Shown here: positions 37,238-43,734 of the stretch, one piece after another
Position numbering within the stretch: the stretch's first letter is position 1
How the letters are laid out: each line of letters opens with the position of its first letter
NCBI RefSeq assembly: GCF_021596505.1
Contig: NZ_PJIZ01000002.1
Coordinates: 1-64,000 of the forward strand
From: Nostoc sp. CMAA1605
GTDB taxonomy: Bacteria; Cyanobacteriota; Cyanobacteriia; Cyanobacteriales; Nostocaceae
Reading direction: 5' to 3'
Length of the DNA: 64,000 nucleotides
The notes under the pieces: model-generated
Databases searched by the model: none
What the model was told of the DNA's origin: nothing
Seen by the model: only the letters and a program-made list of their open reading frames with translations
Position numbers and translations under genes: made by a program

Positions 37238-38310
37238 GACTCAACCCCCAAAGATACAACTTCTGATATTTCATTTTCTGGAACTTCTACAAAATCGTAG
37301 ACATCTACCATGTCTCGCCAAATTGTTTCATAAAATGGATCTTCAGGATGTTCAGGATCAAGTCTGCCGTTATCATACATCCAAGGGGCTAAATTACCGT
37401 TATTTTCTTGATCTTTAGGTAAACACCAAGCATTTTCAAAATCTCTGAGTAATGCTTCTTTACCTTGTTTTAGTCTCACTCGAAAATAGCGATAGTTAAG
37501 AATAGCTGTATGTTTGCCCCGTTCTAATAAACTGCGGACTTGATAAAGTTGTGACTTGGGAAATTTAGCCTTTTTCAAAGCTGAAATAGAGGTGATTAAT
37601 CCTCCTAACTCATGTAAAGTGTATGGTGCAGCGTAGAATTTTAACTTTGGGGGAAGATTTTTAGTTAATGCTTCTTGACGAAAATCTTTAACATTCGATG
37701 AAATCATCGTAACTGATTTGAGAGTTAAGAAATCAACTGTTCCCCCACGATATCCAGCTTTTTGTAATTTCTTAGCGCGTTCTTTTGCTGATTTCAATAA
37801 TTGCTCTACTAAATTTCTGGCGTAGTATATAGGTGTGTTTACAGCCGTAATTAATACACCAATTGACGTACTTAGTTCACAGTCAGAATGTTTTGCTGTT
37901 AAGGGTTTATAACGTTGATATTTGTTCGGTTCAAATGGTTTAGTGTGATGCAGGCGATAATTACCAGTAATTTTTTTAGTTTCTCCATCGTCAGCTTTAA
38001 TCTCATTAATTTGAATTTCTTGCAGTAGAATTTTTTCAAATCTCTCGCCTATCATCTGAGATATTTCTAAAGCTTTATTTGCAGGAACAATCAATAAAAT
38101 ATCATCACCACCAATGGTAAGTATTTCAAAAGGATGAATAAAATCACCATTCTCTAATTTTGATTCGTCATCATTTAAGTTACGTAGTTTATGAGGATGT
38201 AAGTTTTCAGCTAAGGCTTGGTAAACTGCATATTCGGTGGCTAAAGCTACATCTTGACTAAATTCTTGATATTCTTTTGGTGTCTGAATTTTTTGGACAT
38301 AACCACCCAT
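37234..38310 (-). CDS. cas10: Cas10, C-terminal fragment with GGDD cyclase/polymerase palm (frameshifted)
   Basis: 358 residues from the ATG at 38310, but the open frame continues upstream to 38427. It there encodes DSLEIPETLTQVSNASKGYI and AYIYADGNNMGGYVQKI, the first Palm strand of Cas10. The ATG at 38310 lies in the middle of that motif, so the real start is not here. The cyclase signature ILTIGGDDILLIVP is intact near residue 68, so the catalytic residues for making cyclic oligoadenylates remain. The upstream piece ends in a different frame at 38378. Joining the two needs a +1 shift between 38427 and 38378. Confidence 0.88.
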   Translation of the reverse strand: MGGYVQKIQTPKEYQEFSQDVALATEYAVYQALAENLHPHKLRNLNDDESKLENGDFIHPFEILTIGGDDILLIVPANKALEISQMIGERFEKILLQEIQINEIKADDGETKKITGNYRLHHTKPFEPNKYQRYKPLTAKHSDCELSTSIGVLITAVNTPIYYARNLVEQLLKSAKERAKKLQKAGYRGGTVDFLTLKSVTMISSNVKDFRQEALTKNLPPKLKFYAAPYTLHELGGLITSISALKKAKFPKSQLYQVRSLLERGKHTAILNYRYFRVRLKQGKEALLRDFENAWCLPKDQENNGNLAPWMYDNGRLDPEHPEDPFYETIWRDMVDVYDFVEVPENEISEVVSLGVES

Positions 38311-38377
38311 ATTATTACCATCGGCGTAAATATAAGCGATATAACCTTTACTCGCGTTAGATACTTGAGTTAAAGTT

Positions 38378-39607
38378 TCAGGAATTTCTAGTGAATCCTC
38401 TGGAATACTGGCCGTAGTATTTCGCTTTTAAGCTCTGATTTTGGTTTAAAAACAATTTAAATCTATCTACCCAACTTTCAACTCTATTTCTACGCCATTG
38501 TAGTTTCGTATCAAGATACCATTTTGGCTCTTCTAGACGACCATCTTTTGCTCTGTCGCCTACTAAATACTTACGTACCGATGCTTCTGAAAAATTGGTT
38601 TCCCTCGGTAGTTGATCTACTCGCATGATAGCAGAACGGCGATCGCTACCATCACGCATCAGGTAAGGATGGGTTTCAAACATCGGCGGATAGCGGCGAC
38701 TAGGACGATTAGCTGTATCATTCCCACTACGACGCTGATTAAACAAAATATTTAATTTCGTGGTTAATTCATTAAAACTTTTGCGTCTTTTAAATGCTTC
38801 TATTCTCTCTGATTCATTACTAGGATACCCGAAATAAGCTTGAACTAATTGCTTGTTAAATTCCCGATGATACCAATCTAACCATAGTGTGTTTTCAATT
38901 GGCTCACGCAACAAACCAAACCGCAGTTCCAACAATCTAAATTTATCACCTACCGCGCAAGAATTAGCTGTTAAAGTTTCTTCGGTGTAGCGTTTTTCAA
39001 TTGCATTAGCTAACTCATCGACATAAGCAGCAGGACAAAAAGCCAGGATATTACCACCTGTAGAATAAATAATTAACTCTGGAATTAGCGCATCAGATAA
39101 TTTGTACTTTTCTGATTCGGATTTTGCTGGAAAGTTATCGTTTAACCAAGTTCTAATTTTATTAAATTGTATATTGTAGCGGTTTCTATCTTCTTCTGCA
39201 ATCTCTTGAGGATTTTTCTGATTAAAAAAAGCAGGTAAATCAATGATGTTTATTCTATCTAATAAACCAGATGCACCGCGAATTTCTTGAATTTTGGCTG
39301 ACTCAAATACATATTGCTTAATCTTCGTTGCACCACCATAAACTAAACCAATGCGAGTATTTTGATTCCACAAATCAGGGTATTTGGCTTGTAATTCCTC
39401 AAGAGTGGGTGGAAAATCGTTTTTGTCTATACTTTGGAGTGTCTCTACTTGTCTCACTAGATGTTGTAGATTTTCTGGTAATGCTTGTTTGTTAATTACA
39501 GCATCACGTATTTGCTGAGGATATAAATCAAATGCTGGTTCCCGTTCATTACCCCAGGCTAAACACCAGCTAATTGCTATGGCGATGTTTTGTTGAGAAT
39601 CTGTCAT
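38378..39607 (-). CDS. cas10: Cas10, N-terminal fragment without HD nuclease domain (frameshifted)
   Basis: 409 residues. Starts MTDSQQNIAIAISWCLAWGN with no HD motif, as expected for type III-D. Contains the first adenylyl-cyclase-like domain, RIGLVYGGATKIKQYVFESAK, then IQEIRGASGLLDRINI, and LIPELIIYSTGGNILAFCPA. The C-terminus GQYSRGFTRNS is out-of-frame readthrough to a TGA at 38378-38380. The intact gene would give roughly 780 residues. A -1 slip on the nearby A4 run would not restore the frame; a +1 change is required, so mutation or sequence error is more likely than programmed shifting. Confidence 0.88.
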   Translation of the reverse strand: MTDSQQNIAIAISWCLAWGNEREPAFDLYPQQIRDAVINKQALPENLQHLVRQVETLQSIDKNDFPPTLEELQAKYPDLWNQNTRIGLVYGGATKIKQYVFESAKIQEIRGASGLLDRINIIDLPAFFNQKNPQEIAEEDRNRYNIQFNKIRTWLNDNFPAKSESEKYKLSDALIPELIIYSTGGNILAFCPAAYVDELANAIEKRYTEETLTANSCAVGDKFRLLELRFGLLREPIENTLWLDWYHREFNKQLVQAYFGYPSNESERIEAFKRRKSFNELTTKLNILFNQRRSGNDTANRPSRRYPPMFETHPYLMRDGSDRRSAIMRVDQLPRETNFSEASVRKYLVGDRAKDGRLEEPKWYLDTKLQWRRNRVESWVDRFKLFLNQNQSLKAKYYGQYSRGFTRNS

Positions 39608-39910
39608 ATAATTTGCAATTTGAATATGTAGTTAACTGAAGCAATATTTACACGAAGCAACACAATTAATTGCTGAAATCAAATTTACAAACAGCACTTA
39701 CGGAAATATTTATCCAAGCAATACGAAGCATTTCACAATCACGCCGACTCTGATGAACTGATTTCATCGCCGTAAAAATACCTGAGAATCAGTGTCGCAG
39801 TTATTAACCTGATCATAGATATTATTAGCAGTTAATTCTATGAATGACATCTGTTATTACAAAATTTGATGAATCTCATCTTTGCTTAAACACATATTTT
39901 ATGGGTTTAT
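39608..39910. other. Gap between csx18-like gene and cas10
   Basis: About 300 nt, A/T-rich, no ORF of note. It may hold the cas10 operon promoter on the minus strand; I could not fix -35/-10 boxes with confidence. Confidence 0.4.
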
Positions 39911-40214
39911 TTATTTTCGGCTTGATTTTGCTGTGCGGGTAAGTCGAGATAGGGGGAAAGTCCGACATCTAGGTTATCGGTGTCGCGTCTGGCTTCCATA
40001 AAATCGCGTTGGAATTGACGCAAAAATGAAGTCTGAGCCTGTTAAGAATCTCCCCGACGAGTAAAATAGCTAAAAATACCGTCACAGTACAACTAATCAC
40101 GGCAAATAAGCCCAAAGGCGCGATAATCAAAATCACCCAAGTAATTGCTGCATTGACTACCGCCAAAATCCAACTACGATCTCGGATCAGTTTTTTTGCG
40201 GCAGAAGTAGACAC
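39911..40214 (-). pseudogene. Csx18-like small membrane protein, frameshifted in a T5 run
   Basis: The first frame (40214 to about 40027) gives a short basic N-terminus and two hydrophobic helices (WILAVVNAAITWVILIIAPL, then GLFAVISCTVTVFLAILLV), the style of Csx18 proteins next to type III loci of cyanobacteria. At a run of five T (40022-40026, minus strand) the frame breaks and ends in LHFCVNSNAILWKPDATPIT. The -1 frame instead continues FLRQFQRDFMEARRDTDNLD and VGLSPYLDLPAQQNQAENK to a TAA at 39911, which reads like genuine protein. One T is probably lost. Family name is a moderate-confidence memory. Confidence 0.6.
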
Positions 40215-40250
40215 AATCTTTACCCCGTCTCGTTAATTAAGGATGAACTG

Positions 40251-40282
40251 ATTATACACCCCCTTGGAAGAGGGGTCTTCCA
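40251..40282 (-). promoter_or_regulatory. Candidate promoter with palindromic operator upstream of csx18-like gene
   Basis: Perfect TATAAT on the minus strand (40251-40256), 37 nt before the ATG. Just upstream is the inverted repeat TTGGAAGA-CCCC-TCTTCCAA (40264-40282 region), which would overlap the -35 position. It could be an operator, or the stem of an end-of-tRNA-array RNA; it lacks a T-tract. Confidence 0.45.
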
Positions 40283-40551
40283 ACTCCGTGCAAAATGGAG
40301 TCAATAGTCAATACTCATTAGTTTTTCTCCCTTGTCCCCAATACCCAATCCCCAATCATGATTTCCTACTCAGTGGAATTTTAACGGACGGAATCGTCGT
40401 CAATCACTTGAAACTGTGAATACGTTGCTGATTTGGGGTATTGGTGCGGGTGTTTGCGACTTTGCCGGACGAAAGCACATTCTTGAGGCTCTATCTGTTG
40501 CCTGATTTTAGAGAATAACACTTGCTTTGTGACTTAACTTAAATCCACTCT

Positions 40552-40611
40552 TAGAGGTACTGCCCCTCCTGTTGCCGCGTTATCAGCACGGTGCTTCACT
40601 TTTTAGCCTCT
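40552..40611 (-). tRNA. tRNA-Ile(GAU) remnant
   Basis: Anticodon arm CCGTG-CTGATAA-CGCGG is perfect, anticodon GAT. The flanks are shortened: AGAGG and CCTCT can pair as a stub acceptor stem, and D- and T-arms are incomplete. Last member of the array; probably non-functional. Confidence 0.4.
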
Positions 40612-40620
40612 GGTGGTAAG

Positions 40621-40724
40621 CGGAAGATGGAGGAATCGTAGCTTGCTTGGGCGAAGCGGTACCCCTACAGTTGCCTGTACCCCGGTTTTCAAGACCGATT
40701 GCCGACCATTTAGCAGCATCTTCC
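40621..40724 (-). tRNA. tRNA-Ser(UGA), T-loop interrupted
   Basis: Acceptor GGAAGAT/ATCTTCC, anticodon loop CTTGAAA (TGA), long variable arm, discriminator G. The T-loop carries ACCGCTTCGCCCAAGCAAGC-TA between T54 and C56. No encoded CCA. Confidence 0.65.
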
Positions 40725-40731
40725 TTAAAGG

Positions 40732-40850
40732 GGTGTTTGACGGGACTTGTAGCTTGCTTGGGCGAAGTTGTACCCGTTATGACTGGTTTCACAAACCAAT
40801 GCCGCAACCGCTTTGGCTAGCTCCATAGGAGCGGCTACGTCAACAGACAC
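40732..40850 (-). tRNA. tRNA-His(GUG), interrupted twice
   Basis: Acceptor GTGTCTG/CAAACAC (one mismatch), discriminator C73 as in His tRNA, anticodon loop TTGTGAA (GTG). The first insert is in the T-loop (ACAACTTCGCCCAAGCAAGC-TA). The second, about 23 nt with hairpin GCTCC-TAT-GGAGC, lies between position 7 and the TAGCC of the D-arm. Confidence 0.6.
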
Positions 40851-40856
40851 TATCAG

Positions 40857-40930
40857 TGGATACTGGTCGGACTTGAACCGACATCTTTCTGCTTGCAAGG
40901 CAGACGCTTTCCCAATTAAGCTACAGACCC
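40857..40930 (-). tRNA. tRNA-Ala(UGC) with one-base bulge in acceptor
   Basis: Anticodon loop CTTGCAA (TGC), T-arm intact. Acceptor GGGTCTG pairs with CAGTATCC only if one T in the 3' strand bulges out; then the Ala identity pair G3:U70 and A73 are kept. No T-loop insert. Confidence 0.72.
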
Positions 40931-40938
40931 ATATTTGG

Positions 40939-41010
40939 CAGGAGTGGTAGGACTTGAACCTACATCGGTCGATTTAGAAGATCGATGCCCATCCATTAAG
41001 CGACACTCCC
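40939..41010 (-). tRNA. tRNA-Arg(UCU)
   Basis: Acceptor GGGAGTG/CACTCCT, anticodon loop CTTCTAA (TCT), T-loop TTCAAGT, discriminator G followed by an encoded CCA (40936-40938). No insert. Confidence 0.82.
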
Positions 41011-41019
41011 ATAAGTTGA

Positions 41020-41093
41020 TACCCCTGACAGGATTTGAACCTGTAGAAAACCCGTTTTAAGCAGGTCATGTCTGCCAATTGCATCACAGGGGC
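41020..41093 (-). tRNA. tRNA-Leu(UAA), intron-less, short variable arm
   Basis: Acceptor GCCCCTG/CAGGGGT, anticodon loop CTTAAAA (TAA), discriminator A. Unlike most cyanobacterial tRNA-Leu(UAA) genes it has no group I intron, and the variable arm is short for a Leu tRNA. Confidence 0.78.
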
Positions 41094-41097
41094 AAGG

Positions 41098-41170
41098 TGG
41101 GCTGTGTAGGGCTTGAACCTACGCACTTCTGCTTAAGAGGCAGTTGCTCTGCCAACTGAGCTAACAGCCC
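41098..41170 (-). tRNA. tRNA-Lys(CUU)
   Basis: Acceptor GGGCTGT/ACAGCCC, anticodon loop CTCTTAA (CTT), T-loop TTCAAGC, discriminator A. Fully canonical, no insert. Confidence 0.85.
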
Positions 41171-41174
41171 AAGG

Positions 41175-41266
41175 TGGGTCGCCAGAGACTCGTAGCTTGC
41201 TTCCCGAAGGGTACTCTGATCACTCCGCTTAAAAGGCGGGAACTCTAGCCATTGAGCTAACGACCC
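41175..41266 (-). tRNA. tRNA-Lys(UUU), T-loop interrupted
   Basis: Acceptor GGGTCGT/GCGACCC, anticodon loop CTTTTAA (TTT), T-stem CAGAG/CTCTG. T-loop insert ACCCTTCGGGAAGCAAGC-TA between T54 and C56. Confidence 0.7.
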
Positions 41267-41273
41267 AGTTTGG

Positions 41274-41369
41274 TACTCCCGACAGGAATCGTAGCTTGCT
41301 TCCGCGAAGCGGTACCTGTAACAATTCCGTCCCTCAAACGGAAGCGTTCACCAATTTCGCCACAGGAGC
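41274..41369 (-). tRNA. tRNA-Leu(GAG), T-loop interrupted
   Basis: Acceptor GCTCCTG/CGGGAGT, anticodon loop TTGAGGG (GAG), T-stem ACAGG/CCTGT, discriminator A and encoded CCA (41271-41273). T-loop insert ACCGCTTCGCGGAAGCAAGC-TA. Confidence 0.7.
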
Positions 41370-41374
41370 ATCAG

Positions 41375-41448
41375 TACCCTTGGTGGGATTTGAACCCACA
41401 AAATCTGGTTTCTAAGACCAGCACGTTTGCCAGTTTCGTCACAAGGGC
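41375..41448 (-). tRNA. tRNA-Leu(UAG)
   Basis: Acceptor GCCCTTG/CAAGGGT, Leu-like D-arm, anticodon loop CTTAGAA (TAG), T-stem GTGGG/CCCAC, discriminator A. Variable arm is short for Leu. No insert. Confidence 0.78.
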
Positions 41449-41454
41449 AAATGA

Positions 41455-41549
41455 TCGGAATGGTAGGATTTGTAGCTTGCTTCTGCGGAGCAGTACCTGC
41501 AACCTTCAACTCCCAAAGCTGCCGCGCTACCAAGTTGCGCCACATCCCG
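41455..41549 (-). tRNA. tRNA-Pro(UGG), T-loop interrupted
   Basis: Acceptor CGGGATG/CATTCCG, anticodon loop TTTGGGA (TGG), discriminator A. T-loop insert ACTGCTCCGCAGAAGCAAGC-TA; its hairpin stem CTG/CAG differs from the CCG/CGG of other copies on both sides. Confidence 0.68.
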
Positions 41550-41553
41550 TTGG

Positions 41554-41628
41554 TACTCCCGGTGGGAGTCGAACCCACACACAGACTGTTTTTGAGACAG
41601 CCGCCTCTTCCAGTTGGGCTACGGGAGT
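41554..41628 (-). tRNA. tRNA-Leu(CAA), short variable arm
   Basis: Acceptor ACTCCCG/CGGGAGT, anticodon loop CTCAAAA (CAA), T-stem GTGGG/CCCAC, discriminator A and encoded CCA (41551-41553). The variable arm is not the long arm expected of Leu. Confidence 0.75.
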
Positions 41629-41629
41629 A

Positions 41630-41724
41630 TAAGCAGGGAAGGAATCGTAACTTGCTTCGGCGACGCGGTACCTTCAAACTTCGCGTTCAAAGTGCGCCGG
41701 CTTTGCTTGTTTGCCTACTTCCCG
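41630..41724 (-). tRNA. tRNA-Gln(UUG), degenerate and T-loop interrupted
   Basis: Anticodon loop CTTTGAA (TTG), D-stem GGC/GCC, T-stem GAAGG/CCTTC with insert ACCGCGTCGCCGAAGCAAGT-TA. The acceptor pairs either as AAGTAGG/CCTGCTT (losing positions 8-9) or poorly as CGGGAAG, so the fold is compromised. Ends are approximate. Confidence 0.5.
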
Positions 41725-41735
41725 TTGAGATTTGG

Positions 41736-41808
41736 ATGCAGGAGTTGGGGTCGAACCAACCTCTCCTTGATTCAGAGTCAAGGTGACTTGCCAATCGTCT
41801 ATCCTGCA
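41736..41808 (-). tRNA. tRNA-Gln(CUG)
   Basis: Acceptor TGCAGGA/TCCTGCA, anticodon loop CTCTGAA (CTG), T-stem GTTGG/CCAAC, followed by T73 and encoded CCA (41733-41735). No insert. Confidence 0.8.
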
Positions 41809-41816
41809 ATAAATGG

Positions 41817-41911
<95 letters not shown>

Positions 41912-41920
41912 ATGTGCCAG

Positions 41921-41994
41921 TCCCCCAGGTCAGAATCGAACTGACGACCTTCTGTTTTTCAAACAGACGCTACTACCAACTGAGCTACCAGGAG
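41921..41994 (-). tRNA. tRNA-Phe(GAA)
   Basis: Acceptor CTCCTGG/CTGGGGG with three wobble pairs, anticodon loop TTGAAAA (GAA), T-stem GTCAG/CTGAC, A73. No insert. Confidence 0.8.
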
Positions 41995-42000
41995 ATAAGG

Positions 42001-42074
42001 CGAGAACGGAGGGACTTGAATCCTCACTCTTCAGGTTCGTAATCTGAGATGTTATCCAGTTACACCACGTCCTC
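42001..42074 (-). tRNA. tRNA-Arg(ACG)
   Basis: Acceptor GAGGACG/CGTTCTC, anticodon loop TTACGAA (ACG), G73. T-arm GAGGATTCAAGTCCCTC. No insert. Confidence 0.8.
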
Positions 42075-42080
42075 ATAAGG

Positions 42081-42165
42081 CGGAGAGAGAGGGAGTTGAA
42101 CCCACAGTGGACTTACATCCACGACTGTTTAGCAAACAGCTTGCCCTGCCAATAGCAATCTCTCC
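42081..42165 (-). tRNA. tRNA-Ser(GCU)
   Basis: Acceptor GGAGAGA/TCTCTCC, anticodon loop TTGCTAA (GCT), long variable arm, T-loop TTCAACT, G73. No insert. Confidence 0.82.
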
Positions 42166-42169
42166 ATGA

Positions 42170-42254
42170 TGGGCCGGGTAGGATTTGAACCTACGAAGCA
42201 CATAGGCATCCGTTTTACAGACGGCTTCCTTCAACCGGACTTGGATACCGACCC
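42170..42254 (-). tRNA. tRNA-Tyr(GUA)
   Basis: Acceptor GGGTCGG/CCGGCCC, anticodon loop CTGTAAA (GTA), long variable arm, T-stem GTAGG/CCTAC, A73. No insert. Confidence 0.84.
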
Positions 42255-42293
42255 AAATCAATGTCCACTTGATAGAAATACATCTACAAGGGA

Positions 42294-42380
42294 TGGAGTG
42301 AAGGGGAATCGTAGCTTGCTTCCCGAAGGGTACCCGCTAATTACAAGCTTGAAAGACTTGCCGCTCGACCACTTCGCTTC
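42294..42380 (-). tRNA. tRNA-Glu(UUC)-like, degenerate and T-loop interrupted
   Basis: Anticodon loop CTTTCAA (TTC). D-arm GTGGTCGAGCGGC looks Ser/Leu-like. Acceptor GAAGCGA/TCACTCC has two mismatches and the T-stem one. T-loop insert ACCCTTCGGGAAGCAAGC-TA. Probably decaying or chimeric. Confidence 0.5.
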
Positions 42381-42391
42381 TGCACCATCAA

Positions 42392-42462
42392 CGCAAGGAC
42401 TAGGACTTGAACCCAGAACAACAGTTTTGGAGACTGTGGTGTTGCCATTACACCATCCCTGC
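42392..42462 (-). tRNA. tRNA-Trp(CCA)
   Basis: Acceptor GCAGGGA/TCCTTGC, anticodon loop CTCCAAA (CCA), T-loop TTCAAGT, G73 as in bacterial Trp tRNA. No insert. Confidence 0.78.
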
Positions 42463-42469
42463 ATTTGGT

Positions 42470-42561
42470 CGCAGTGGTGGGAGTTGTAGCCGTAGGCATC
42501 CCGAAGGGTACCCACATTTACCAAGTTATGAGCTTGGGGCTTTGCCGTTAAGTTACACTGC
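42470..42561 (-). tRNA. tRNA with CAU anticodon (Met or Ile2), T-loop interrupted
   Basis: Acceptor GCAGTGT with CACTGC, anticodon loop CTCATAA (CAT). T-stem GTGGG/CCCAC with variant insert ACCCTTCGGGATGCC-TACGGCTA. Whether it is elongator Met or a lysidine-modified Ile tRNA cannot be told here. Confidence 0.65.
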
Positions 42562-42570
42562 AATGTTTGG

Positions 42571-42644
42571 AAGCCTTGACGGGAGTTGCACCCGCTTCTC
42601 TTTGACTGAGAATCAAAGCGACTTATCTAGTCGTCCACAAGGCT
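42571..42644 (-). tRNA. tRNA-Glu(CUC)
   Basis: Acceptor AGCCTTG/CAAGGCT, anticodon loop TTCTCAG (CTC), T-stem GCGGG/CCCGT with unusual T-loop TGCAACT, T73 and encoded CCA (42568-42570). No insert. Confidence 0.7.
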
Positions 42645-42647
42645 ACA

Positions 42648-42742
42648 CGGGGATGATGGGATTTGTAGCTTGCTTCTGCGAAGCAGTACCCACGGCTTCC
42701 TGTTCGACAGACAGGCACTCTTAACCACTGAGTTACACCCCC
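42648..42742 (-). tRNA. tRNA-Asp(GUC), T-loop interrupted; first gene of the array
   Basis: Acceptor GGGGGTG/CATCCCC, anticodon loop CTGTCGA (GTC), G73. T-stem GTGGG/CCCAT with insert ACTGCTTCGCAGAAGCAAGC-TA. About 85 nt downstream of the predicted promoter. Confidence 0.7.
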
Positions 42743-42829
42743 ACGTTAGGTGGCAATTATTTAGTTTTCATGGTTCTGATAGTGTTTGCTCTGTGCCTTT
42801 TTGGGAGGCTTGATTGCTTCACTACATTT

Positions 42830-42858
42830 ATGCTACATAAATGCTACACAAGTGTCAA
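42830..42858 (-). promoter_or_regulatory. Promoter of the tRNA array
   Basis: On the minus strand TTGACA (42853-42858), 17-nt spacer, TAGCAT (42830-42835): a near-consensus sigma70 promoter. The spacer and -10 contain the direct repeat TAGCATTTATG/TAGCATAAATG. It is the only good promoter upstream of the 24 tRNA genes, which are spaced a few nt apart. Confidence 0.65.
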
Positions 42859-42935
42859 GGGTGTACTACAAACTTTTTTTAGAGGTGAGAGGGCAGGCGT
42901 AGATGCGTAGGGGCTTGTCGTCAGACATCGCTCTC

Positions 42936-42976
42936 AAAAAATAACCCCCGCCTCTGGGTGAAAAGAAGCGGGGGTT
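42936..42976 (-). terminator. Intrinsic terminator upstream of the tRNA array
   Basis: AACCCCCGC (42943-42951) pairs with GCGGGGGTT (42968-42976); on the minus strand ATTTTTTG follows. It insulates the array promoter from transcription coming from the psb34 side. Between it and 43390 I see no convincing gene. Confidence 0.75.
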
Positions 42977-43390
42977 GGGTAGTTGAGACTTTTTGCCCTA
43001 TGTGGGTGCTATGAGACATTTGCACCTCCCGCTTTCCTTCAGTTGCTCTGGATTCAGCCAATAGGCTAACGCTCCAAAAATGCCAATGTTTATAGATTTA
43101 TTGCCAATGAACAGATAAATTCCCTCAAACGCAAATAGCGCGTAGACGCTTGCGGCTTCTCGGAACGAATCCGCTCTGCCTAAACCCTTGTTGGTTCGGC
43201 AATGCCCTGCGCTACTCATGCTTGAAGAGAATCTGGTGATCATTGAATGTTTGTAGTATTTGTAATTATGATTATTTTCAATAATACAGTTGTAGTATAT
43301 GTTTGTCTACTGCACACAGGGGAAGTAGTCTGCTGCTGGTAACGAGCAATGTTTAAAGATAAGTCCCTACACATCTACCTCATCCATTAA

Positions 43391-43424
43391 CAGCAAAAAA
43401 CCCCGGCTTTAAGTACCGAGGTTG
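43391..43424 (-). terminator. Terminator of psb34
   Basis: AACCTCGGTAC...GCCGGGGTT stem (GU pairs allowed) followed by TTTTTT on the minus strand, about 55 nt after the psb34 stop. Confidence 0.75.
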
Positions 43425-43477
43425 ATAGGAGAAGTCCGAATGACGATGAGATACAGCGATACCGAAGTCTAAAAATA

Positions 43478-43648
43478 TTAGCTAACGCTAAAAGCAACCA
43501 AAACGAGAGTAGTGACAATTAAGGTAGCGAACACACTCTGTGTAACGTATTTGCGTTGTTCCCAAATTGCGGGGTACTCAGCATAGTACATCTGGGGTTC
43601 AGTTGGATAGTTGTTGAGAACTCCGTCTTCGTTAATGGTGGTATACAT
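43478..43648 (-). CDS. psb34: Psb34-like photosystem II assembly protein
   Basis: 56 residues. The N-terminus MYTTINEDGVLNNYPTEPQM, the YYAEYPAIWEQRKYVTQ segment and one TM helix (VFATLIVTTLVLVAFSVS) match what I recall of the Psb34 (ssl1498-type) family, which accompanies PSII assembly intermediates in thylakoids. AGGA ribosome site upstream of the ATG and an intrinsic terminator downstream: a monocistronic gene. Confidence 0.8.
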   Translation of the reverse strand: MYTTINEDGVLNNYPTEPQMYYAEYPAIWEQRKYVTQSVFATLIVTTLVLVAFSVS

Positions 43649-43734
43649 AATGTTTTCCTGTATTTGTTACTTTATGTAAACTAATTTAACAATATTGTTA
43701 CAAAACGTCAATAGAGCTTGACAAAAAATAGTGA

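Noticed and set aside
38415-38430. Programmed -1 frameshifting in cas10 at the AAAA run
   Set aside because: The downstream frame is +1 relative to the upstream frame, so a -1 slip cannot join them.
40370-40512. Open frame (NRRQSLETVNTLLIWGIGAG...) between csx18-like gene and the tRNA array
   Set aside because: No start codon after the upstream stop and no recognised family; at best a gene remnant.
42998-43243. 81-residue minus-strand ORF upstream of the tRNA-side terminator
   Set aside because: It contains a small-repeat sequence (GCCGCAAGCGTCTACGCG), has no ribosome site and no recognisable family. Only its closeness to the terminator at 42936-42976 speaks for it.
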